The translations under genes were made by a program, and so were the position numbers. A stretch of 33,236 nucleotides of DNA from Tyzzerella sp. Its GTDB lineage: Bacteria; Bacillota; Clostridia; Lachnospirales; Lachnospiraceae. The stretch spans positions 1-33,236 of the forward strand of contig JAFQDE010000002.1 of assembly GCA_017416155.1 (NCBI GenBank), written 5' to 3'. Below, piece by piece: positions 16,002 through 22,847 of this stretch. How positions within the stretch are numbered: the first letter of the stretch is position 1; every line of letters starts with the position of its first letter. The notes under the pieces are model-generated. The model was not told where the DNA came from. It saw only the letters and a program-made list of their open reading frames with translations, and did no database searches.

Positions 16002-16030
16002 TTGACATTTGGAATTCAGCATGATATTAT
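16002..16030 (+). promoter_or_regulatory. promoter of the tRNA-Phe/tRNA-Gly operon
   Basis: TTGACA (16002-16007), 17-bp spacer, TATTAT (16025-16030), 39 bases before the first tRNA. Confidence 0.85.
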
Positions 16031-16068
16031 TCATCTTGTGCTGAGAAACGGCAACAAAAGGATAACAA

Positions 16069-16141
16069 GCCCAGATAGCTCAGTTGGTAGAGCAAGGGAC
16101 TGAAAATCCCTGTGTCGCTGGTTCGATTCCGGCTCTGGGCA
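16069..16141 (+). tRNA. tRNA-Phe(GAA)
   Basis: 73 bases, discriminator A, no encoded CCA. Acceptor stem GCCCAGA/TCTGGGC, D arm AGCTCAGTTGGTAGAGC, anticodon stem AGGGA/TCCCT with loop CTGAAAA (anticodon GAA at 16102-16104), and T loop GGTTCGATTCC are all in place. Confidence 0.97.
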
Positions 16142-16167
16142 TTTAGCCTTAATTGAATAAATAGTAT

Positions 16168-16238
16168 GCGGGTGTAGTTCAATGGTAGAACACCAGCCTT
16201 CCAAGCTGGATACGTGGGTTCGATTCCCATCACCCGCT
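16168..16238 (+). tRNA. tRNA-Gly(TCC), 3' end used as an integration site
   Basis: 71 bases, discriminator T, no encoded CCA. Acceptor GCGGGTG/CACCCGC, anticodon stem CCAGC/GCTGG with loop CTTCCAA (anticodon TCC at 16200-16202), T arm GGGTTCGATTCCC. From 16217 the sequence is shared with the direct repeat at 22633, so the element's left end restores a complete tRNA gene. Confidence 0.97.
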
Positions 16239-16243
16239 TTTTT
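16217..16243 (+). repeat. attL, 27-bp direct repeat in tRNA-Gly
   Basis: The 27 bases from GGTTCGATTCCC through CACCCGC and six Ts are identical to 22633-22659. The repeat covers the T-loop-to-acceptor half of tRNA-Gly, the classic target of tyrosine recombinases. Confidence 0.9.
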
Positions 16244-16251
16244 TATTGCTC

Positions 16252-16296
16252 TGCAGTAAATACGAGAAAGCCTTGTATTTACTGCATTTTTATTTT
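16252..16296 (+). terminator. terminator after tRNA-Gly, supplied by the element
   Basis: 12-bp perfect stem TGCAGTAAATAC (16252-16263) / GTATTTACTGCA (16275-16286), followed by TTTTTATTTTT. It lies just inside the element and replaces the chromosomal terminator. Confidence 0.85.
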
Positions 16297-16335
16297 TGGT
16301 GTGTAGTTTGATGTGTGTGAAAATGGGTGAAAAAA

Positions 16336-16354
16336 TGTTTACACTTTTTTACAC
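16336..16354 (+). promoter_or_regulatory. putative arm-type integrase site, left end
   Basis: TGTTTACACTTTTTTACAC, a double TTTACAC repeat, recurs in the same orientation with one substitution and small spacing change near the right end (22554-22575). Paired repeats near both ends of an integrative element are typical arm-binding sites for a tyrosine integrase. Confidence 0.45.
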
Positions 16355-16366
16355 TCATAGATGGGA

Positions 16367-17719
16367 CTACATATTCAAGCATTTTTCAAGTTCTTTTCGT
16401 TGATGTTCATCTGAATACCTAGAAAAGCAATAATGCTTTATATACGTTTTTACGTCCTTGTGTCCGCTATATTGCATAGCGTCCTTCAGATTGATGTTTG
16501 GATTGTCGGCAATCTTCGTTAGGCAGGTTTTTCGTGCTTTGTGGTTACTCTTTCTGACAATGCCTAGTTTCTTGCAGTATTTCTTGTACTTGTTGGAAAT
16601 AGACTTTGATGTAATACGGTTGCCACGATAGAGGAAAATATAATCTTCCGCTTCGCAGGAGTACCCATGTGCTACATTGTGTTCCTTGACTTTCGCAAAC
16701 AGTTCCAATGCGGAAGAAACAACGTAGATTGTTCTGCAACCTGCTTCTGTCTTGGTATGTTCCACAACCTTTAAATGACTGTGCCATGTTCCGTCAGTTG
16801 CTTGTTCGTATTGTCTTTGTTCCATACGTCTGATATGTAAGTAGTGGTCTTTGAGGTCTTTCCATTTCAATGCGACAAGTTCGCTTACTCTCAAACCGAG
16901 AGAAAAGTTGATTGCTACTGCGATTGATGAGGAACAATGCTGATACGTTTCAAAATCGTGGATTGCAAGCGCCTTTAACTGTTGCTCTTCATTCTCATTA
17001 AACACTTCATATTCTGCGTCTTTCTGTTCCGTTGGAGTAAACAGGGCAGAATTGATTTTGAAGTTGTTAAATGGGTTTGAAGGTAGTTCTTCAAGTTCTA
17101 CGAGATAGTCAAGACTTTGTCTAATGATGACAGTCATATTGTAATATAGTTTCTTCGTCAGTTTCTCTGAAACGATTTTTGCTTTTGCCCAATTCTTCAA
17201 TTCAAAGGTAGTCAGTTCTACAATCGGGCGTTCTACAATCTTGTCATTTTCATAGAAGCGTTTCCAATCGTGATTGATTCGCTTCATATAACTTGAATTG
17301 TTGGTATCGTTCCACTTATAAGCAAACCATTCCGGAAATAGTGTCCGTAGAGTTAAACGTTTCCGCTTTTCTGTATAATCCTGTGCTTTGTAGAACTCTA
17401 CAATCGCTTCTTCAAGGTCTTCCCATTTTCGTTTTGCAATCGGCTTCGTTTTACGAGGACTTGTATCGTCTGGTAAAAAAGAGTGCCAACGTCTGTCTGA
17501 TTCATAATATTTAGTTGTATATTGCTCCATGTGTTTTTTGATGATAGTTTCTCGTTCTTTCTTTTTCATATCTTCATTTTCAATCGGAGCATTGACTTGT
17601 TGTGGAATCATCATACCTTCGAAAAGAACTTCTTGCAAGCAGTTTTTGATGGTTTCAGGTGAAGAAGTGTATTGTTCGGGAATAAAACAATCTTGGACAA
17701 TCGGTCTACGTATTATCAT
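16367..17719 (-). CDS. int: tyrosine recombinase (site-specific integrase)
   Basis: 450 aa. It catalyses integration into and excision from tRNA-Gly by a covalent tyrosine-DNA intermediate. About 110 N-terminal residues are charged and not recognised. A core-binding SAM-like domain follows (about 115-235), then the catalytic domain (about 250-450) with R277 in LGLRVSELVALKW, the TKTEAGCR lysine region, SNHKARKTC (H-x-x-R), GH at about 420 and the nucleophile Y430 in KHYCFSR. All catalytic residues are present, so it is probably active. It is unusually long at the N-terminus. Its start overlaps the end of the upstream small gene by 14 bases, indicating coupled translation. The stop lies about 125 bases inside attL. 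Confidence 0.92.
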   Translation of the reverse strand: MIIRRPIVQDCFIPEQYTSSPETIKNCLQEVLFEGMMIPQQVNAPIENEDMKKKERETIIKKHMEQYTTKYYESDRRWHSFLPDDTSPRKTKPIAKRKWEDLEEAIVEFYKAQDYTEKRKRLTLRTLFPEWFAYKWNDTNNSSYMKRINHDWKRFYENDKIVERPIVELTTFELKNWAKAKIVSEKLTKKLYYNMTVIIRQSLDYLVELEELPSNPFNNFKINSALFTPTEQKDAEYEVFNENEEQQLKALAIHDFETYQHCSSSIAVAINFSLGLRVSELVALKWKDLKDHYLHIRRMEQRQYEQATDGTWHSHLKVVEHTKTEAGCRTIYVVSSALELFAKVKEHNVAHGYSCEAEDYIFLYRGNRITSKSISNKYKKYCKKLGIVRKSNHKARKTCLTKIADNPNINLKDAMQYSGHKDVKTYIKHYCFSRYSDEHQRKELEKCLNM

Positions 17720-18146
17720 TCTTCTTCACCTGCCTTTCTAGTTGATGCTTTTTCTTTGCTTTATTGTAGCGGTTGCGGAGAACGTTTTTTCCTGCCCCAA
17801 CAATCTTTTCTAGTTTTCCGATTGTAGCCAAATCGTAATCAATGAGATACACAAGATAATCATCAGTAAGTTCTTTCCCGTCAAAGTTATAAGTTTGTTT
17901 TTTACGACCTGCTTTTTTGAGTGTTTTCTCTTCGAGAAACGCAACACGTTTTTCAAGGTTTGCAACGGTCTTTGTAAGGTCAGATATAATTTGAATCATA
18001 CGTAGGTGTGATTCTTTAAGGGCAGGAATTGTGTCAGGTCGATAGACGGGGATTTTGATGATTCGTTCCAATTCTTCGTTCCTCATACTCTTGTAGCTGT
18101 CTTCGTGTTGCAATGTTGAAATATTTTCTTTTTGGTAACTTTCCAT
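17706..18146 (-). CDS. small basic coiled-coil protein upstream of the integrase (function unknown)
   Basis: 146 aa from ATG at 18146, with AAAGGAGA ten bases upstream on the reverse strand; a TTG seven codons earlier overlaps that site and is rejected. Residues about 45-80 look like a short coiled coil (IISDLTKTVANLEKRVAFLE), followed by a basic linker (KKAGRKK) and a C-terminal helical segment (YLIDYDLATIGKLEKIVGAG, then KNVLRNRYNKAKKK) that could be a helix-turn-helix. No family was recognised. Overlap with int suggests a recombination accessory protein (excisionase-like) or regulator; this is inference from position and composition only. Confidence 0.7.
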   Translation of the reverse strand: MESYQKENISTLQHEDSYKSMRNEELERIIKIPVYRPDTIPALKESHLRMIQIISDLTKTVANLEKRVAFLEEKTLKKAGRKKQTYNFDGKELTDDYLVYLIDYDLATIGKLEKIVGAGKNVLRNRYNKAKKKHQLERQVKKNDNT

Positions 18147-18935
18147 GTTAATCAATTCTCCTTTCAAAGTTACTTTGAAGATTGGTAAACAATCTCAATT
18201 AATTTATTACATTGTTTTTTAATGGATTTTTGTGTTGAAATGTGGTGTTTCTGAAAAAAATAAAAATGTAAGTCAAAAATATAGTAATTATGTGATAAGT
18301 AAATAAATGTGCGAAATCGGTTGATTTCAAGAAATAAAAAAGCAAATCAGAAAGCGGATGTGATTGCTTTCAAATTTGCTAATTGTGATTTTAAAATATA
18401 ATAGTGTGTTAAATGTAAATTTATTTTGTTACTAATATTGTAGCAAATTTTTGGAAAACCGCAATAGATTTATAAAATTTTTTGAGTTTCTGTAATTTGA
18501 ATTTTGTATTGCGTATGCGTGGTGTTTTTGTGAGAAAATTTTCAAAAATAATTGAAAAATAAAAATCTAAACGTTTTTTAAAAAAGTAAAAAAATTTGCA
18601 CTTTAATTGGTGATGTTGATACAGATATTGAACATATAATATGCTTTTGGTATCCTATCCTAAAAACAATATGGCATTACAGAGGTGGAAAGGTCAGTTG
18701 ACAGATTTTCAATAAAAAATGAAATTGAAGGTTTTAAGAAAATTCATCGATTTTTATACATCATACATACTAGTTAGAAAAATCGAATTCTGCTTGTTTT
18801 GAGATAAGTATATATTTTTTGCAACTTTGCATGAACTAGTTGGGATAATGTAGTGACTTTTTAAATTGCAGAAAGACAATATCTAAAAAATGTGTTATAT
18901 TGAAAGTAAAGAAATTTGAATGGGGGTGCGTTGTT
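18147..18935. other. long AT-rich non-coding region inside the element
   Basis: 789 bp between the divergent int module and the methyltransferase, without an ORF of convincing quality. It holds a reverse-strand terminator-like hairpin (18342-18379), an inverted pair AAATTTGCTA (18373-18382) / TAGCAAATTT (18442-18451), and many A and T tracts. It could contain divergent promoters, an origin, a small RNA or element-control sites. Confidence 0.5.
18342..18379 (-). terminator. terminator-like hairpin in the leader of the int operon
   Basis: On the reverse strand GCAAATTTGAAAGC (18379-18366) pairs with GCTTTCTGATTTGC (18355-18342), 12 of 14 matched, loop of 10, then TTTTTTATTTC. It points toward int but lies about 195 bases upstream of the first start codon, so it would act as an attenuator or end a small RNA. 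Confidence 0.5.
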
Positions 18936-19733
18936 ATGCCAGCATTGAAAGGATTGGGATGGACGTTTGATACGGTAGCGTCTACGTATGAGAAGTTACG
19001 CCCTGGTTATGTGAAAGAATTGTATCAGACGTTGCTTGACTATATTCCTATTAATGAAAATAGTAATGTGGTTGAGGTTGGAAGTGGTGGAGGACAAGCG
19101 ACCGCTCCAATTTTAACGACTGGATGCCAATTGACAGTAGTGGAATATGGAGAACAGTTCTCTGAATTGCTAAAAGATAAGTTTAAGGAGTATCAAAAAT
19201 TTTCAGTAATTACAGGTAAATTTGAAGATACAGTGTTTGAGGACAATGCCTTTGATTTGGTGTTTTCCGCATCTGCATTTCATTGGGTGCCAGAGAAAAT
19301 CGGATACGAAAAGGTGTTTTCTATGTTGAAAAATGGAGGTGTTTTTGCACGTTTTGCGAATCATCCGTATCGTGATAAAGGAAATCCTACACTTTCACGA
19401 GAGATAGATGAGATTTATGACCAATATTACAATAAATATTACAATAAAGAACGTGAAACAATATCTGAATATACGGAACAACAGGCAAAGGAGCGAGCAA
19501 TGATTGCAAGCAAATATGGCTTTTCAGATATTAGATACGAATTATTTTATCGGGAACGTGTATTTTCCGCAAAAGAGTATATTGAACTTCTTGGAACATA
19601 TTCAGACCATATTGCAATTGAAGAAGAAATTAGAACAGAGTTCTTTACAAAAATCGAAGAAGCAATTAATAAATATGGTGGTATAATCACTATTTATGAT
19701 ACTATTGATTTACAGTTAGCAAGAAAACGATAA
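18936..19733 (+). CDS. class I SAM-dependent methyltransferase
   Basis: 265 aa from ATG at 18936, which has GGGGGTG about 8 bases upstream; an in-frame TTG at 18900 lacks a site. The SAM-binding motif I is VVEVGSGGGQATAPIL (about 37-52), followed by an acidic residue in VVEYGEQF, then DLVFSASAFHWVPE (motif IV/post-IV of the Methyltransf_11/25 group, about 108-121). The C-terminal half is helical and charged. It resembles small-molecule methyltransferases (trans-aconitate-like group); the substrate is unknown. It is the first forward cargo gene of the tRNA-Gly element, with AT-rich codon use unlike the flanking operons, consistent with transfer. Confidence 0.85.
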   Translation: MPALKGLGWTFDTVASTYEKLRPGYVKELYQTLLDYIPINENSNVVEVGSGGGQATAPILTTGCQLTVVEYGEQFSELLKDKFKEYQKFSVITGKFEDTVFEDNAFDLVFSASAFHWVPEKIGYEKVFSMLKNGGVFARFANHPYRDKGNPTLSREIDEIYDQYYNKYYNKERETISEYTEQQAKERAMIASKYGFSDIRYELFYRERVFSAKEYIELLGTYSDHIAIEEEIRTEFFTKIEEAINKYGGIITIYDTIDLQLARKR

Positions 19734-19821
19734 AATTCAGCTTGCGGAATAGACAAATTCAAATTTTTATTATTATGCTCAGGCATTTTAATAAATATAA
19801 GAGAAGGAAGGATGATGTATT

Positions 19822-19863
19822 ATGAAGATTAAATTTATAGGTGTTCGGAGGATGCACAGATAA
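19822..19863 (+). other. 13-codon ORF upstream of the acetyltransferase (leader or frameshifted remnant)
   Basis: ATG at 19822 behind GAAGGAAGG reads MKIKFIGVRRMHR then stop. Removing one base (a C in GTTCGG) would continue the frame as GVGGCTDKTFSYFHFGGKNM straight into the acetyltransferase. It is therefore either a short leader peptide or the frameshifted 5' end of a longer ancestral gene. Confidence 0.35.
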
Positions 19864-19897
19864 AACATTCTCCTATTTTCATTTCGGAGGGAAAAAT

Positions 19898-20338
19898 ATG
19901 AATTTTAAAACTATTACATCATCAGATGAGATGTGGAGTAGAGTAAGAAATTATGCAGAAAGTTGTTCATGGAAAGCAGGAAAATCATTAGCTAATGATA
20001 TGGATAATAATGTATTTGAAGACTGGGAAAGGGTTATAGTTGCATTTGACAATGAGAAAATATGTGGATATTGTACGGTTGCAAAGACAGACTGCATTCC
20101 GAATGTATGTTACACACCATACATTGGCTATATGTTCGTTGGCGAAGAATATAGAGGAAATAGGTTAAGCCAAAACATGATTCAGTATGCAATGGATTAT
20201 TTAAAGACGGTTGGTTTTGATAAAGTGCATATAGTGAGTGACCATGAAAATTTATATGAAAAATACGGCTTTCATATAATAGACCGTCAGATTGCTCCAT
20301 GGGGTTCAGAAGAAAAAATTTATTTGCAGAAATTGTAA
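19898..20338 (+). CDS. GNAT-family N-acetyltransferase
   Basis: 146 aa from ATG at 19898, which has CGGAGGG 7 bases upstream; the in-frame upstream codon at 19841 has none. The acetyl-CoA-binding motif A is present as VGEEYRGNRLSQNMIQYAM (about 85-103), and the end has HENLYEKYGFHIIDR, typical of GNAT proteins that acetylate small molecules or protein N-termini. Length is normal. Substrate unknown. It is part of the tRNA-Gly element, in the same direction as the methyltransferase but 164 bases after it and preceded by a broken short frame. Confidence 0.85.
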   Translation: MNFKTITSSDEMWSRVRNYAESCSWKAGKSLANDMDNNVFEDWERVIVAFDNEKICGYCTVAKTDCIPNVCYTPYIGYMFVGEEYRGNRLSQNMIQYAMDYLKTVGFDKVHIVSDHENLYEKYGFHIIDRQIAPWGSEEKIYLQKL

Positions 20339-20491
20339 TGATAGAAAAATTCAATTTGTAATGTTGACCGTTAACATTAATTTGGAACATGACTAAGTGA
20401 GTTAGTTAATACACAATTGTTTCATTTTGCAGGACAAAATATTTTTTGAGAGCATAGTGCATACTATATAACATAAAAGTTCCATATTGTT

Positions 20492-20520
20492 TTGAACAAG
20501 AAAAAGTGGTAGAATATAAG
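20492..20520 (+). promoter_or_regulatory. promoter of the 121-aa/HD gene pair
   Basis: TTGAAC (20492-20497), 17-bp spacer, TATAAG (20515-20520), then AAAGGGAGGA and the start codon at 20547. The pair therefore has its own transcription start. Confidence 0.65.
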
Positions 20521-20546
20521 AACTAATATAAAAGGGAGGAATATAT

Positions 20547-20912
20547 ATGTGCATTTACATTGGCATTGAAGATTTGGTAGCAAATGCTTTGATTGAATTG
20601 GTTGAGAAATCAGAAAAAAGAGAGGTATTATTTAAGGAATTAGATGACTATGGTGCTCAAGTTATAAAATATTTGAACGATAAACAAGAACAAGCAGTAT
20701 TAGTATTATCTAAAGAACGCACAAATATATTCCTGCACGATTATTCGGATTATTTTGAATTATTCACCAGCAATATGAATGAAGGAATTAGATTAAAAGA
20801 AGGTGTATCAGTAAATCAATTATGGAAAAAATTTAGAGGATATTTGTCTGTTGATGTAATGCTGGCATTTATGGATAGTGCCTCTGTTAGTGCATTGGGG
20901 GTATCGGCTTGA
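20547..20912 (+). CDS. unknown 121-aa protein coupled to the HD hydrolase
   Basis: 121 aa, GGGAGGA upstream. No family recognised. The N-terminus (MCIYIGIEDLVANALIELVE) is helical and is followed by charged helices, a beta-rich middle (QAVLVLSKERTNIFLHDYSDYFELF) and a C-terminal stretch with LWKKFRGYLSVDVMLAFM. No signal peptide, membrane helix or metal motif is seen. The stop codon TGA overlaps the TTG start of the HD gene (TTGA), so the two products are made together and may interact. Possible roles are a partner, inhibitor or sensor of the HD enzyme; this rests on coupling alone. Confidence 0.75.
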   Translation: MCIYIGIEDLVANALIELVEKSEKREVLFKELDDYGAQVIKYLNDKQEQAVLVLSKERTNIFLHDYSDYFELFTSNMNEGIRLKEGVSVNQLWKKFRGYLSVDVMLAFMDSASVSALGVSA

Positions 20913-22531
20913 CAAAATGTAAACGTTTCAAAGATCCCATCTATGGATATATAGATATTGATGAATTGATTATCTCTGATATTGTTGATACAGCGGGTTT
21001 TCAAAGATTGCGAAATGTTATTCAGACAAGTTATTCGCCGTTGTATTCATCGGCAGTACATAATCGCTTTGTGCATTCTCTAGGAGTGTATCATTTGGGA
21101 TGCATTGTGGCTGAAAATATAGCAAATCAAGCAGGCGAATTTGAAGAAGTAGGGGATATATCTAGATATTTGAAACTATTTGAGTTAGCTTGTCTTCTTC
21201 ATGATTTAGGACATGCTCCATTTTCACATACGGGAGAAGGATATTATCTTGAAAACGGAGAAAGAAGCTCTTTGCATGGAGAAATTATTGTATTGACTAA
21301 TGATTTAGATTTGGAAGAGGAAATTGGAAGTAAAAATTATAAGGCTGCGGCACATGAATTAATGAGCGTGATTGTGGCATTGAAAGACTACACATTTTTG
21401 TTTGAAAATGATGAAGAGAAAAGTTTTTTCGCAAGGTGTATTATCGGATATCCTTATGCAAAAAAAGAAGGACTAAAATATTCTCTTTTGAATTGTATTA
21501 TTTCATTACTCAATTCTTCAGTGATAGATGTTGATAAGTTGGATTATTTGATACGGGATGCATATATTACCGGATTTGATACAGTGTCTATAGATTATAT
21601 CCGTCTTTTGCAGAGTGTGAAGTTTGTAAAAACAGAAAATATTTACGAACTAATTTTCACAAAGAATGCCATTAGTGTTATTGAGAATGTTGTTTATGCA
21701 CATGATGCAGAACGTAAGTGGATACAAACACATCCGATTGTGCAATATGAATCTTATTTATTGCAGAGTGCAATTGAAACTTTGAAAAACAAATATAAGA
21801 ATGTAAATCTGTTTTCTTATGATGCACTATCGGAAAAAGGTGTAGAAATTTTTGAAGGATACAAAATTTCTTTGTTATGTGATGCTGATATCTTGTTTTT
21901 GATGAAGAATTTGGATGTTGATTCTGAAAAAGAATATTTTCAACGTAAAGACAGAAGACATCCATTGTGGAAGTCGGAAGCAGAGTATAAGGCAATATTT
22001 AATGTTGGATACACAGATAAAATTTTTGAAATTGTTGAAGAAGGGCTGGATGATTTATCCAATTACCTAAATTTTGTTTGCAAATCTCAAGAAATTAATA
22101 ACGAAGCTCTGTCAGCATGTGAACGAGATATTGAAAATGCTCAAAAACTTATGGAAGTAGATACAAATAATAAGGCAAATATAGAAGCTACAATCGCAGA
22201 GAAACAAAAGCACATGCGATGGTTATACGCATTAAAGCAATTTGCAGATGAGCAAAAACTGAAGTTTGATTTTGTAATTTTGAAAGCGGATCAGTTCAAT
22301 AGTGGATTTGCTAAAGATGCATTTGCTAAGATAAAAATAGAATTCAGTACATTGCAGAATCCATGTTATTTTGAAAAAGTCACGAATACACTTAAGGCAC
22401 AGAAGAGCGTTAGAGAAAAGTTTTTCTATTTGTTTTATCGTAGAGACAATAAAGAACAAAAAATTGATTTGAAAAAATTGGCAGTGTCTCTAGGAACAAT
22501 AGCAATGGAGGAGGCTTTTGATAATAATTAA
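20909..22531 (+). CDS. HD-domain phosphohydrolase (dNTPase/SAMHD1-like, COG1078 type)
   Basis: 540 aa. It starts with TTG at 20909 inside the previous stop codon, with GGGGGT 7 bases upstream. The opening FKDPIYGYIDIDELI with FQRLRNVIQTSYSPLYSSA and HNRFVHSLGVYHL is typical of the HD superfamily of dNTP triphosphohydrolases. Metal ligands: H56, H98-D99 in LLHDLGHAPFSH, and the late aspartate in DVDKLDYLIRD. The C-terminal third (about 385-540) is a charged helical region with likely coiled coils. Such enzymes remove triphosphate from dNTPs, and some defend against phages by depleting nucleotides. Here it is cargo of an integrative element, so defence is plausible but not shown; other HD substrates are possible. 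Confidence 0.85.
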   Translation: MTKCKRFKDPIYGYIDIDELIISDIVDTAGFQRLRNVIQTSYSPLYSSAVHNRFVHSLGVYHLGCIVAENIANQAGEFEEVGDISRYLKLFELACLLHDLGHAPFSHTGEGYYLENGERSSLHGEIIVLTNDLDLEEEIGSKNYKAAAHELMSVIVALKDYTFLFENDEEKSFFARCIIGYPYAKKEGLKYSLLNCIISLLNSSVIDVDKLDYLIRDAYITGFDTVSIDYIRLLQSVKFVKTENIYELIFTKNAISVIENVVYAHDAERKWIQTHPIVQYESYLLQSAIETLKNKYKNVNLFSYDALSEKGVEIFEGYKISLLCDADILFLMKNLDVDSEKEYFQRKDRRHPLWKSEAEYKAIFNVGYTDKIFEIVEEGLDDLSNYLNFVCKSQEINNEALSACERDIENAQKLMEVDTNNKANIEATIAEKQKHMRWLYALKQFADEQKLKFDFVILKADQFNSGFAKDAFAKIKIEFSTLQNPCYFEKVTNTLKAQKSVREKFFYLFYRRDNKEQKIDLKKLAVSLGTIAMEEAFDNN

Positions 22532-22553
22532 TTATTGAAATGACTTGGAATTT

Positions 22554-22575
22554 TGTTTACACTTTGTTTACACAC
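22554..22575 (+). promoter_or_regulatory. putative arm-type integrase site, right end
   Basis: TGTTTACACTTTG followed by TTTACACAC, the counterpart of 16336-16354 in the same orientation, 58 bases before attR. It starts right after the HD gene. Confidence 0.45.
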
Positions 22576-22617
22576 CCCAAGTCAATGCTCTGAAAATCCC
22601 CTTTCTATGCGGTTTGT

Positions 22618-22659
22618 CGGGTGATGGGTTATGGTTCGATTCCCATCACCCGCTTTTTT
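22618..22659 (+). terminator. terminator formed jointly by the element end and the tRNA-derived att repeat
   Basis: CGGGTGATGGG (22618-22628, element side) is the perfect 11-bp complement of CCCATCACCCG (22642-22652, inside the att repeat), with a 13-base loop and then C and six Ts. The two halves meet only at attR here, or in the excised circle at attP. Confidence 0.75.
22633..22659 (+). repeat. attR, 27-bp direct repeat of the tRNA-Gly 3' end
   Basis: Exact copy of 16217-16243, followed by TTGCT as on the left side after the T run. The rest of the tRNA is missing here, which marks the right boundary of the element. Confidence 0.9.
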
Positions 22660-22707
22660 GTTGCTTTAAATAAAGATGTAAGGAACAAATTCTTGAAATT
22701 GGTATAA

Positions 22708-22746
22708 ATAGGCATAATAAGTCAACACTTATTATGTCTATTTTTG
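22708..22746 (+). terminator. terminator, probably the original end of the tRNA operon
   Basis: 14-bp stem ATAGGCATAATAAG (22708-22721) / CTTATTATGTCTAT (22728-22741) with one G-U pair, loop TCAACA, followed by TTTTT. It has no gene of its own immediately upstream except the split tRNA-Gly end, so it likely ended the tRNA operon before insertion. Confidence 0.85.
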
Positions 22747-22782
22747 TGTGTAAACCCACGCACTTTTACCAAATATTGTTCG

Positions 22783-22800
22783 TTGTTATTCTTTTAACAA
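22783..22800. promoter_or_regulatory. Rex-like operator upstream of the DctPQM TRAP operon
   Basis: TTGTTATTCTTTTAACAA matches the clostridial Rex (redox-sensing repressor) consensus TTGTTAA-N4-TTAACAA at 13 of 14 specified positions. It lies 65 bases upstream of the dctP start. No clear -35/-10 pair was found around it. Confidence 0.5.
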
Positions 22801-22847
22801 AATGATACCATTTGGCTACATGACATATAAAGGAGGACTACTTATCC

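Larger units (their letters stand above)
16217..22659. mobile_element. integrative element of about 6.4 kb in tRNA-Gly
   Basis: Bounded by the 27-bp direct repeats at 16217 and 22633, with an integrase next to the left end transcribed toward it. Contents: int and a small partner gene (reverse strand), a 789-bp non-coding region, then on the forward strand a methyltransferase, a GNAT acetyltransferase, a 121-aa unknown and an HD hydrolase. No replication, relaxase, capsid or packaging genes are seen. It would need a helper for transfer, or it moves only by excision and integration. The tRNA operon's likely original terminator now lies beyond attR at 22708, as expected for an insertion. AT content is visibly higher than in the flanking genes. 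Confidence 0.88.

Noticed and set aside
22588-22602. CTGAAAATCCC near attR, matching the tRNA-Phe anticodon arm
   Set aside because: Only 11 bases, no other tRNA-Phe sequence around it; probably chance.
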